Shown in pieces: positions 1 to 11,043 of a stretch of DNA of 64,000 bases. Every line of letters begins with the position of its first letter. Position 1 is the first letter of the stretch. This DNA comes from Pelecanus crispus (Eukaryota; Chordata; Aves; Pelecaniformes; Pelecanidae), in the NCBI RefSeq assembly GCF_030463565.1, contig NC_134646.1:44883240-44947239 (forward strand), given 5' to 3'. Below the pieces are notes generated by a model. That model searched no databases, was not told where the DNA came from, and saw only the letters and a list, made by a program, of their open reading frames with translations. The translations under genes and the position numbers were made by a program.

Positions 1-3000
1 CCAATTCTTTTTGTTGAGAGCCCCATCCTTTAAAACATAAGAGGCAAAATTTAAGAACATCAAATGGAGCTCTTTGGGGGATTTACTAGAAGAATGTGCA
101 TTTTGTGGCTCTTAAGCAGGCTGAACATAAGTGCTGAGCAGCGAATTTCTGGGTTTTTTCCCCATAACTAGGACATATGTAAGAAACTTTAAGATCAAAA
201 ACTTCTTTAGAAGACAGTATAATTAAACTGCATTATAAGATGGAATTTGAGTGGATTTTAATGCTTGTAATTTTGGACTTGGACTGTTGAAAAACTCCAG
301 GGAGTCCTAATTCAGATGTCTTCCTAGTGCTAGTGACATCATTTCTGCAGTGTAATAAGTGTTGGTAAATTTTCTCTGTGGCATCACATAGAGACTATAG
401 AATATCTTTGTCCTGATGTAAAAGGAGTTTAACAAGTGCAGAGTCTCAATATTGAAGTTTTCTGGTACTGAGCATCTTTTTAGATGACACTTTCTTCCTC
501 AGTGTAGCCAAAGCTATATCCTTCATAATGAAGCCACTAAGCTAGTTCACGTCTCTCTTGTTCATATGCAACCTTTCTTATTGGATTTTGTATGGAAGAC
601 TACAATCACTAAGCAGACACTTTTCATTTGAGCAATTTTACACTTCTCTAATTATGAATGTATTGACCTGTGCATATGTAACGATGCTAAGAATGCTGGA
701 GGTCATCTTTGAATACATTTTAATGCCATAATTGCAAAATCTACAAGAGTGTTTTCATTTTCTAGAAAGAAGGCCCACAAGGCATATATGTTACAAGTAA
801 TTTCCAAATTATATTCAGTTATTTTCTGTTCACATATTTGGCATTTTGTGGATTTTTTTCATACTGTACAGCCTTTTAAAAAATATTCACACTTTCAGCA
901 ATTGCACCGATAAAACACCAAAATGACTTTTAGTACTGTCTTTCACTATTTGTCATTTTCATCTTACCATCATTATCTCATCTCTCATTACTGTCTAGTC
1001 TGACACTATATAATCGGTCTTTAGGAGAAAGAGTGCTGGCTTTTAAGTAGGTATGAGACCATTTTCATTCCTAATACTTATCTCTGTAAGAGTGTATCTA
1101 CTGTATAGCAGTGATAGTGTGTGCACATAACACGTTATTAGTTATATATATGTGTAGCAATTCATGGTGCACATACACTATCAGTGTCTATATAATGTTC
1201 TATTTCTATATCATACCATAGATAAACTGCAGGAGCAGTACTGCAGTTGCAAATTTATGGTCACAACATAAAGTCTCTGAAGCAATTACACTGATAGGTC
1301 TTTGTTTTAATAATGTGAAAATTCATCTTCTACATGTTGAGAGCAAAAGTTCAGCAGTAGTTACTCTAATAGCTTTTCTGATAAGTTATTATTATATAAG
1401 AAAAGTATTAAGTCTTTGGTTTAATGTTTGTGTTCGAAGGTATACTACATTCAACAAGGGTTTAAATAGTGTATATCCATGAAACAGTTTTATGCCTTGA
1501 AAGGGCCAGGATCATATTCAGTGACAGTTACTCACCTCTGGAAATATTTAATTTTTGTTATTAGAAACAATGAGGGAGTTCTTACAACAACAAAAATTAA
1601 TTTGGGTTCAACTCTGGTTTCCCTTTATCCTAGCACATAATAAGTCATGGGAAAAATAGTCACCTCCATAAGGTCAAAATCTGGTACTAAGATTAGGTCT
1701 GTATATATCTGTGTTTTACTCCTGATTATGTCTTGTGCACAAGCTGTTGGAATACAAGATTGTGCTTATGATACTGTAGGGGAAAATTTGGGTGCAGGAG
1801 CCTAAAAGCACTCCTACTTGTAGAAGCCAGGCAAAGGTATACCCAGTCCAAGCCTGCCACTGTGTATTCCTTCTGTCCTTGAAGCAATATCGAATGACCA
1901 ATGTCATGCAGAAAATCTGAGACCCTGGAAGGGTTCTAGTACTGTATTTGCAAAGGCCAGTAAGATCTGTAAGTCAGCCTGTGCTCAGGTTAGAGCAATG
2001 TGGCTGCCCTGTATAAAACTAGATGTCATTCAGCGACTAATATAGGTGCCTGGAGCATGGGTTAGGAAAAATGCTATACTGTAACCATTTCCTTAAATAC
2101 ACACCTCCTAAATTTAGAGGGTCTTGGGGAGCATGGGGACTGAGGGCTTAATAGGTGAAATGAACATTTATGAGAGAAAGAAGATTGCCTTGATTTTCAT
2201 GTACTGTCACCTATTTATTTCCTTAACAAGGTTTGTAGAGAATGAATCTTCTACATTTCCTATTTCTCTTCCTGCATCTCATTTTGCACTAGAGATACCA
2301 TAGTGAACGCTGTTTGTAAGTCTATTCTGTCCTTTGCATCTGAGATACTAAAAATGCTAATTAATGAACTTTCTTTCCAGCCGCACCCCCCTTCTCATTT
2401 GTAAGCATTTTGTAAGCCCTCCAGAACAGTCATGCAGTACTTGTCAAATAGGCACATTAAGAATTAGCTTGTATTTTCAGGGTCAGTTTGGAGAACTTTT
2501 TTTTTTTTTTTTTTTAATGTTATGCACTTTCTAAATACAGTCAAGGAATTTTCTGGGTCTTGTTTTGCTCTCTTATCATGCCCATTCACAAGGCTTTAAT
2601 GAAAAACCTACTTATCAGTGAAGCTGTACAATTAACTGTTCACTATGTTCTTCTAAGTGTGAAGGGAAAGATATGCAGCCATGTTGGGCTTTATAGTTAA
2701 TTATGGGATTTTTCTCTATATAAAACCTAAAATGAGTTCTACATTATCAAGTTACAAAAATGATGTTTTACCTTTCAGTAGTATTGGAACTAGAGACCCA
2801 GGGCACTAAATTTAGTCCCATAAAGTTCCACTTAGACTTCTGAATTTAAAAACACGGTCCATTACTGTTTGAGCCTTGGTATTAGGATCAGTAGTGTGAA
2901 GGCAATAGCTGATACCTAACGCTACACACAGACCTACCGCTCTTCCAGGTGGTCTGCGGAAGAGGACAAAATGTCCCATCATGTTAGAAAATGTTACGAT

Positions 3001-3153
3001 TGTGAGGGTCTTGGGGCTCTGGTGACAAAACTATATATGATTCAGTCAAATGAACGTTACGTTGATTTCTCCTCCAGGTCTTAGTATTTTCTGCTGGAGG
3101 TTATTGAATTCTCAGGTTTTAACAGCATGGAAATAATTTTCTGTGCTAAACTG
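1..3153. other. Intergenic, AT-rich, no gene seen
   Basis: No reading frame on either strand resembles a protein, and no repeat family was recognised. The stretch holds a T19 homopolymer at 2,497-2,515 and an imperfect inverted repeat at 1,104-1,192, listed separately. The one open frame of note (minus, 1,716-1,907) is short and unlike any protein I know. Confidence 0.6.
1104..1192. repeat. Imperfect inverted repeat (possible hairpin)
   Basis: The left arm at about 1,104-1,126 and the right arm at about 1,167-1,192 are reverse complements around the shared core TGATAGTGT..GTGCAC, with a 2-bp bulge and one or two other differences. The loop is about 40 nt and AT-rich. This could fold as a hairpin of roughly 90 nt in RNA. 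There is no sign that it is transcribed, and in AT-rich DNA such structures can arise by chance. Confidence 0.5.
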
Positions 3154-3619
3154 TGTCATGGTTCAGCCCGTCGGCAACGGAGCACCACACAGCCACTTGC
3201 TCACCCTCCCCCCTGGGCAGGATGGGGGAGAGAATTGGAAGGGCAAAAGTAAGAAAACTCTTGGGTTGAGATAAGAACAGTTTAATAACTGAAATAAAAT
3301 AATAATAATAGTAATAAAAATTGTAATGAAGAGGAGAACAATGAGAGAGAGAGAAACAAAACCCAAGGAAAAAAAAGTGGTGCACCTGCTCACCACCTGC
3401 CAACCAATGCCCAGCCAGTCCCTGCATAGCAATTGCTGCCCCCCGCCCAACTCCCCACAGCTTACATGCTGAGCATGATGTCACATGGTATGGAATAACC
3501 CGTTGGCCAGTTGAATCAACTATCTTGGCTGTGCCCACTCCCAGTTTCTTGTGCACCTGGCAGAGCATGGGAAGCTGAAAAGTCCTTGACTAGCATAAGC
3601 AGTACTCAGCAACAACTAA
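3154..3619 (-). mobile_element. Truncated avian ERV LTR, copy 1
   Basis: The copy starts with the LTR terminus TGTCATGG and follows the same order of blocks as the complete LTRs at 4,649 and 42,422: a [21 protein letters not shown] block, the GAGATAAGAACAGTTTAAT block, an AT-rich trinucleotide run and a final AACAACTAA. It stops about 100 bp short of the other end. The orientation is set by the minus-strand poly(A) signal ATTAAA (3,281-3,286) in the equivalent position to the other copies. Its first 350 bp differ strongly from copy 2, but its last 117 bp are identical to it. The CRE-like site has decayed to TGATGTCA. It carries no retroviral gene; the minus-strand open frame of about 140 codons over it is not a retroviral protein. 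Confidence 0.85.
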
Positions 3620-3656
3620 TATTAAGTCACTAATTAAGTCACTAATATTAAGTCAC
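3617..3656. repeat. Short tandem repeat at LTR breakpoint
   Basis: Three units based on TAATATTAAGTCAC (14, 12 and 14 bp) sit exactly where LTR copy 1 breaks off; the first TAA is shared with the LTR. This suggests slippage or microhomology-mediated repair when the LTR end was lost. Confidence 0.75.
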
Positions 3657-4648
3657 ATATGAGAAAGCTTGAAGCCCAAATCATTCCAAAGTTCCCCCAC
3701 ACCAGTGATTTTGCGTTTGCATTACTGCTCATGTTTTCTGTTTAGATAACAGCAGAGCCAACAACCCATTCAGTACCTTCTAAAGTGCAAGTGGGTTAAT
3801 TTTAAAAGATTAATGGTTCTGCAAAGCAGTAACATAAATGATTAAGAAGCCTAAATTCCCACATTTAACTTGATGCAGTGCCCTACACTTAAAAGAAATG
3901 TAAAATTTGGCATTCTAGTTGAGTTCTGTCACAATATGAACAAAAGCAATTTAGTTATGGAGCCTACAACAAAGAAGAATGAAAGCAAGACCAAAGTTAG
4001 AATTGATCTAGTTAGAATCAAAGGCGTCTTCTTATCAGGGAAGATAAAGGTTGAATTATGGAGAACAGTGATATAATTGTTGACTCTGGAAGAATCAGGA
4101 ACAGTATCACAAGAGGAAGGCTATGGCAAATGGCGGCATTTACGATGGGCACTTGCAAGGTAATGGAGCCTGCAGTGATTAGCATGGCAATAAGCTAGAG
4201 CTAAGCCATTATATTCAAAATAGTATGTAACTGTAACTGGCAGATAGCCATAAAGTCTAAGATTACTGTACAGGATATTCAGAGCTGTCTGAATAGCTGT
4301 TTCTTGTTTCATCATGACCAATACAGAACACAAATGTACCAGAGAGCATCAAGGGCAACCATAACTTTATCTTTGTATTTTGTTTATTTAGTGTGGGAGA
4401 TGGGTTTTATTTCCCCTAATTTCCCCACTTACATTATGAATATATCTAAAGTGGCCCTGATTGCATCTGAAACCAGGAATTGGAAAGGAGTACAAATATG
4501 GTGTGTTATGGTATGTGGAAGTTTAGCATATTCCATCCAAGAGATGTTGTTGAACTGTTGGTTGTAACAACTTGTTATAAAACTTGTATTAATCTTTTTT
4601 CTTTTAGTACTTATTCATCTCTGAGTATTTTAGTTATTAAAAAGTAAT
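3657..4648. other. Intergenic between two LTRs
   Basis: About 1 kb of AT-rich unique sequence. It shows no gag, pro, pol or env similarity, so it is not the interior of a provirus bounded by the two flanking LTRs. Short open frames at 3,870-4,076, 4,121-4,333 and 4,304-4,567 are unlike known proteins. Confidence 0.6.
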
Positions 4649-5205
4649 TGTTGTGGTTTAGCCCCAGCCAGCAACTAAGCACCGCGCAGCCGCTTGTTCA
4701 CTTCCCCTACCCCGATGGGATGGGGGAGAGAATCGGAGGAGTAAGAGTGAGAAACACTCCTGGCTTGAGATAAGAACAGTTTAATAACTGAAATAAAGTA
4801 AAATGGTAATGATAATAATAATGATAATAATAATAATAATACACAAAGCAAGTGATGCACAGTGCAATTGCTCACCACCCGCCGACCAATACCCAGGCAG
4901 TTCCCGAGCAGCGATCACTGCTCCCCGGCCAACGTCCCATGGCTTATAAGCTGAGCATGACGTCATATGATATGGAATAGCCCTTTGGCCAGTTGAATCA
5001 ACTATCTTGGCTGTGCCCACTCCCAGTTTCTTGTGCACCTGGCAGAGCATGGGAAGCTGAAAAGTCCTTGACTAGCATAAGCAGTACTCAGCAACAACTA
5101 AAACATCAGTGTGTTATCAGCATTCTTCTCCTACTAAATCCAAAACACAGCACTGTGCCTGCTACTAGGAAGAAAATTAACTCTATCCCAGCTGAAACCA
5201 GGACA
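4649..5205 (-). mobile_element. Solo avian ERV LTR, copy 2
   Basis: A nearly complete LTR of about 557 bp running from TGT..GGTTTAGCCCC to ..GAAACCAGGACA. It aligns end to end with copy 4. The flanks are TAAT(T) at 4,645-4,648/9 and TAATT at 5,206-5,210, a target-site duplication of 4 or 5 bp depending on whether the first LTR base is counted. Read on the minus strand it has an intact CRE (TGACGTCA), a decayed TATA box, a TTATTATTA-type run and an ATTAAA poly(A) signal (4,790-4,795), then about 140 bp to the end. There is no internal retroviral sequence on either side, so this is a solo LTR left by recombination. Confidence 0.88.
4958..4965 (-). promoter_or_regulatory. CRE palindrome TGACGTCA in LTR copy 2
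   Basis: A perfect 8-bp cAMP-response element (CREB/ATF site). It lies upstream of the degenerate TATA position when the LTR is read on the minus strand. In copies 1 and 4 the same site reads TGATGTCA, as expected from CpG decay. Only copy 2 keeps it, so it is the copy most likely to bind CREB/ATF factors. Activity is inferred. Confidence 0.6.
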
Positions 5206-5619
5206 TAATTAATTCTGACACTGTGAAAAATATTTAGTTTGTGTAATAGATTTCAGAGTAGCACATGCATGTGGGGAAAAAGAAAGGGGGGAAGAGTCAT
5301 GTGTAAAACCAGGATGCAGCAAGTAAAGCACACAGATATCATGGGAGTTAAAGTACTCTAAGAAAATTGTAGCAACTAGAAATTTGGGGTTGATAAACAT
5401 GCAGAGAGAACTCTTAGCTACTTCCAGAAATTCCGAGGAAAACTAGCATCTTTCTAAGTAATAGTTCTTTAATAATGTATCTTGAGTAAACTGCCAAGAA
5501 TTACAAAATAGTATGTTACGCACTAATACAGAGATATCAGAAAGATATAGAACACAAACTTCCTTTTAAAAAAGGGTTTCTTTCTTTTTATGGGTAAAAT
5601 GATGATCTTCAAAACATAG
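5206..5619. other. Intergenic, nothing recognised
   Basis: AT-rich unique sequence between LTR copy 2 and a CR1 fragment. No gene, RNA gene or repeat family could be named. Confidence 0.55.
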
Positions 5620-5880
5620 GGGATCCTTCGCCCCTCTACTCGGCACTGGTAAGACACATCTGGAGTGCTGTGCCTAGGTCTGGACTCCTCACTCCAAGGG
5701 AGACATGGACATACTGAAGCCAGTCCAGCAAAGGGCCACAAAGATGATTAAGGGTCTGGAGCACCTTTCATATGAGGAAAGGCTGAGAGAGCTGGGACTG
5801 TTCAGCCTGGAGAAAAGCTATGCTCAGGCCTATTCATGTGTACAAATACCTGATGGTGAGGAGGGGAGGCGAGTAAAGTC
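5620..5880 (+). mobile_element. CR1 LINE fragment (3' part)
   Basis: This matches the C-terminal coding end of avian CR1 elements. It contains the conserved runs around ACTCGGCACTGGT, GGGCCACAAAGATGATTAAGG and TATGAGGAAAGGCTGAGAGAG, then AATACCTGATGG. In translation the frame has the CR1 pattern [23 protein letters not shown]. It is truncated at both ends, and the bases between the LEK motif and AATACCTGATGG are scrambled or deleted. It lacks the 3'-terminal ATTCTATG repeats. It appears to belong to a different subfamily from the 30.9-kb copy. Confidence 0.88.
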
Positions 5881-8800
5881 AACAGATGGTATTTACTATT
5901 TCTGTTTTTTATGAGTGCCCCTAATGGATGTGACATGAAAAAATTAGAGATCCTGGTAGCTGTAGGCAGCTCCAGTTAAATAATTACAAATAGCGTAAAG
6001 GTTATCTTATCTGATTAGACCAGGAATAAGAGAAAATACTGCTATGGTTAGGTTAATGAAAATGAAAAGGCACAGTTCTGGAAATGTCCTTCTCTGTAAG
6101 GAAATGTGCCTTGATAACATAAATTTTGCATGGCCTCTTCTAGTCCTAAAATAACAGATTAGAATGCACATAGTCTTCACAAATTGAATTCTTGTTGGTG
6201 TCCAGCATCTCTATAGTAAACACTCTGGTAAGGCATAGGAAACAGGAAGGAGGAAAGATGATAAATAATAATAATATTTGGGAAACCTTCATAAAGGCTT
6301 TTATAATGGTAATTGTGATATGCCTACAGAAGCTGAAAAATCTCAGTGGACCTCTGATAATAAACATAACTAGTACAAAGTCCAGAAAATTGCACCGCAT
6401 GTTTGCTACTCCATGGGGAAGGTGTATTCCCTCCAAAACTCACTGCTAGATTATATTTTCTGTCTGGAGACTTAAGGCCAGTTGACATTGACTGTCATCT
6501 GTGTCTTATGAGGCTTTTCGTTTTTTCTTTCTTTCTTTCTTTTTTTAAATCAGCCATGTTTACATTAGTACTTTACATGCGAATTACTCACAGATCTTGC
6601 ATACTTCCTGAATTCATAGTGTAGCTTCTTGACCCAGCAACTATAGTGATTCAATTGCATCATGTTACACAGCGTGAGGCTACGTTGTAGTGCTGCTTGT
6701 TATGGGGACATTATTTTGAGTTCTCAGCAAGATGCAATATTCTAACAGTAACACTCACACTATTTTTCAGCGTAAAATAGCTCCCACGTTTATGATGTTG
6801 TTCTCTCAAGACTGCAGGTTTGGATAGCAATTCCTGATTTGTGGAACAGGTTTTCAGCTGAAATGTGCTGGCCTAAGCAGGAATGGCATAGGAATGCTTT
6901 TGTATTTCCATCTATTTGACTAGTGTAGCGCTTTCAGATCATCAGTCTTTGCTGACAGAAAGGTACAGTTTACATCAGTTTAAAAGTCTACCAGACAGAA
7001 TTGCAGCAAGGCAGGCTGATTCACATAGCATTGTTTCAGCTACAGAAGCTTGCCTACTAAGTGAAGGTCTTCCTAAAAGCTATGATAATCCCTCAATGTC
7101 TTCAGTGGAACATAAAAAGTAATGAAACTTTGGAAGTCCACGGAAATATCTGTACAATGAGCTAATAATCTTTCAGTTTATTAGTTGAGGAGAATGTAGA
7201 GAGAAGTTAACTTTGTGATGTGCTGAGAAATTGAAAGACGAGACCGGAATGGTGCTGCAGTCTCTAAGAATCTGATACACAGCAGGATTAAAATTAGATA
7301 AGATAATTTGTAATATGATATTTAGTGATTGCTATACCTTTCAGTATTTACTTATCACATAATGCAGATTATTTTTTTTTACCATAGCCCAAAGGAAAAA
7401 CACTTGAATATGACTTGCTAAAATTGACCTTTACTTACACATTGTGACTTTTACATGGCAGTATTATGATAAACTGACTCTAGCTTCAGATTTATTACTC
7501 AACCCTGACCTTTGGTTATATTAGAATATTGCTTTCAACCAGACTAAATAATAATGTCTCTGTGAATGTAAGGAACTGGCAGATCTGAGATGTCAATTGC
7601 CAGCTCAATTTTCCTTTCACCTGGGAGTATAGCATGTCACAGTGCTTTATTGATCTAAGAGCCATTAGAGTTCAGTGTTATAACTCTTCAGTTTTCCACA
7701 CAGTGCAGTACAGTGCACTGTAAGAGAGATGAAGCATGAACTGGAGCGTGACTCCAGTCAAGACCGGTCAAAATTTGGAATGACTGTTTCATCAGAAAGA
7801 AGTATAACTATTTTGAAATTATTTTTCATCCTAAATTGGAACATGCAGCCAAAATCTCTTAGGAAAGATATCTTAAAAGATCCTTCCAAAAGTATTATCG
7901 TATCGTACTTTTAGTATATTCTGGAACACACTCGTTTTGAGATTTAAGTGCTTAGTTTTGATGTTACTGGAACACTTCAAACAATTGCATTGTTGCAACT
8001 ACATTGTGCTCCTTTTGAGTACAGTGTAGTAAAATTTTATTTCATGACTGAATGTAATATTCAAAATGAAGGACATCATTTTACTGCAAAGAAAATTCTT
8101 GTGAACTTTTTTTCCCTAAATGTCAGTGATGTTGATAGATTTTTCTGATACGTTTTGATTTAATAAAATCAGTATCCACTAATAGAAACTGTTTAGGTAG
8201 CCAGAAAATTTTCAGTCTGTTGTAAACTAGAGGATAATAATGAATAAAAGCACCTCCTTGTCACTTCTGTTCATCATGCTTCAGAAGAATGATAGTATTT
8301 CTGTGTAAGAATGTCTTTCAAGTGGTGAAGCAGCTTCATGTGCCTTTGCTTTTCAGGTAGGGACTGAAATCAACAGGATTTTCACTTAAAAAAAGGACTA
8401 AGATTATAATCCTATAGAAACTTGCATTATTAAAATAATAATTCATTTACTTAACATCTACATAAAGATTAAAGTGTTTGGCCTACTATTATTAATATGC
8501 TATTGGTGCCAGGATTCTTCTGGATACTGAAGCACATGTCTGCTAGCATTTGGGCCTTAGCCAATTTTTAAGCATGTTCATAAAACTGTTAGTTGTTATT
8601 GAGTCTTAAAACAACTTTTCATATGCTTCTGTTTACTGTGCTGCTCTGTGGATGAAGGGCAGAGTGGCTTATTTTTCCTTTTTATGAGGCTCTGTAAATT
8701 TTATAAGTTAATGTTTTAATATTTAATATGCAGATTAAGCTATGTTGTCTCTATCCAAATTATTTTTAAGGTATTTGTGTTGACTGAAAGCAAAAGTGAC

Positions 8801-10279
8801 TAAGTAGGTAGATATTCATAATATAGAGATATTTTAACAAGGTGTTTTCTAGAAGACACTTTGTTGAATTCTTTTTTTCTTCCAATGACATTTAATTAGT
8901 AGTGGAAAAAGAAAGGAGAATTTCTTCATGGATTAGCAGGGTATAGTTTTGTGGTTTAGTATTTCCTTCAAACTAAATACATATTGGGGGGGGTGTTAAT
9001 ATTTTAGTCTGTTTTGCGTAATTATTTTAAGTGTACATTTTTCCTTCCTCACTCATGGTGGAAAGAAACATACTTCAGAATCTACCAGAGCAACTTAAAA
9101 ATGGAGGTGATAAGTAAGTGAAATAAAAAACATTGATACTGGCTTACAAATAGCAATGTCTTTCAAATTCCCATTTGTTAAAACCTAATTTTGTGCTTAT
9201 TATACTTGAAGTCATACTTAGGTACTGTACATAATGTTTTATTTACACTTTTAAACATCATCTTTAAAATACACTGGTAGTCATTCCACCATCACAAAGA
9301 GGTCTCCAGTCATCTTTCTTTAAAATCAGAACTGTTTACAACAGATACAGGATTTCACTAGTTTGTTGGCAGCAGCAAGGTTACCTTTAAAATGTTCACG
9401 TTAAAGCAGAGGTGCTTTCTGGAAACAAATTCAATATGTGATGCTTTGAAGGCAGCCATCAGTCAGCAAAATGGTTGTAGAAAAAGATTCCACCAACTAT
9501 TCCTCATTTCATTTGACTGATTGATCTGATAAGGCCAGTACAGCAGAAGCAGTTTGTTATTCCAAGCACTCTGAACTTAATCTCACTTAAGGGGAGGAAA
9601 AAAAAAAAAAAAAAGGAAAAAATCAATTGTCATTTTCAGCTTTTTAGAAGACTCTGTATCTTATTTTACAAAACAAATACTTGTTCCTGTTATGATGGAG
9701 GAAATAAAAATGCAACTTCTGTCTAGAAATTACTGCTTAGCTTATTGCTATTTTATGAGCATTTCTTCCCCTGACTGAGAACACAGTTTAATTGCCCAAT
9801 AAAATTGTAAGGTTTTAAGACAAAAAAATCTACTATAAAATTAAATGAGATTTAAAAAATGTATGCTAAACAATGTGTCAGTTCATTACACCAATGCTGG
9901 TGGTTTTGAGAGCTGAGAATGAGAGGGTCAGATTCATTAGAACTATATTGGTGTCAGATGAAGTTGAGACAGCATTTTGTCCTAAGTTTACAGCGCGCTC
10001 AAATTCAGCAAAACACTGAAACAAAAATTTTGTGGAACTGATCACTACTGGGGATATGAGGTCTTTATTCACTTATAACCCCATCTTCCCAAGTGAAAGA
10101 AAAGAGACGGATTGCAACACTTTGTTGTTCAGGGGGTTTGGGCTCTGTGACATTTCATTTGTGAATTCCATCTACTGGGCAGTGACAAGGTAGACAAACA
10201 GAATTCTCCACGCCTGCTCTGCTATTCAAAAATTAATGAGAAAAGACAGTAAAGGCTAGGTTTAAAGCTCCTGAGAAGA
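5881..10279. other. Intergenic, AT-rich, no gene seen
   Basis: No recognisable gene or repeat family. It contains a short CTTT run near 6,525-6,545, a G run near 8,985-8,993 and an A17 tract at 9,598-9,614. A palindrome, ACAGTGCACTGT, lies near 7,710. Open frames are all short and unlike known proteins. Confidence 0.55.
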
Positions 10280-10795
10280 GGGTGTTGGAGATGCACCATA
10301 GGGGAAGGATTTTTGCCTGTAGCATTCTTACAGATTCGCAGGATTTGTGAATAAAGCCAGTGCCTGACAGTTCGATGTGATGGCACTCCACAAAAACTCT
10401 TGCCAGCCATTGCCTTCACCTCTACAAGGTGTTTTGTATTTCTGTGCTGCAAGAAATGCTCCAGCTTCTTTAACCTTCAAACCATAACCAGGGCACTTTT
10501 TCATACCAGTTTTGGCACCCTGTCGAAACAAAAGTAGAGTTTTTTCAGGGACCGTGGCCAAAGAGCGGTCAGAGGGACAGGCCTGGGACTGGTGTCTAGC
10601 TGAGGTTTTCCCCTTGTTCTGCTCGCACAGGAGATGGGGACTCGTGGTTCGGGGTGGGACCTGGGTGGCAGGAGGCTGTTCCCCCAGACTGGGTGTCAGG
10701 GAGCGGCAGGCAGCAGCGGTGCAGAGAGCAGACTGCAAGAAACCATTGATGAGACAGCTTGAGGTCAAGCAGGGGCTTCCAGTTCCATTTTGATA
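10280..10795. other. GC-rich patch with overlapping minus-strand open frames
   Basis: This 500-bp segment is much richer in G+C and CpG than the desert around it. It holds a 156-codon open frame (10,328-10,798, minus), with two others overlapping it in different frames. None of the three translations resembles a protein family that I recognise, and no splice or poly(A) context supports a gene. It could be an exon of a noncoding RNA, an old processed pseudogene, or a regulatory element. Calling it a gene would be unsupported. Confidence 0.35.
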
Positions 10796-10948
10796 CAAAA
10801 TCAGAAAAATTGGGAGTGGTTGGGGTTTTTTTAGAATTACTTATACCAAAGCAAAATTCAGAGGTTATATAAGCCAAAGTGATGTTAGATTTAAATTGTG
10901 AATCCTTTCCAGAATCCTGGCCAGGATTAAGGCATACTGATGAGAGAA

Positions 10949-11043
10949 ATATTATGGCCATTTTTACACATATTTGCTTTCATTTTTTTGCATATATTTC
11001 ATTGTCTGTTAAACCCTTGCATCACTAGAAAGCCTAAAGTAAC
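10949..11043 (+). repeat. Dispersed direct repeat, unit A
   Basis: This 95-bp segment recurs in the same orientation at 12,248-12,330. After one 12-nt gap the two agree at roughly 88% of positions, including an exact 22-bp match around CTGTTAAACCCTTGCATCAC. Flanking sequences do not match. The family is not recognised. Confidence 0.85.

Noticed and set aside
3154..5205. The two neighbouring LTRs as ends of one provirus
   Set aside because: The 1 kb between them has no retroviral coding similarity, the LTR bodies differ too much, and copy 2 has its own flanking duplication.
10328..10798. 156-codon minus-strand frame as a gene
   Set aside because: No recognised domain, overlapping frames, and no supporting signals. 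Kept only as a GC-rich patch.
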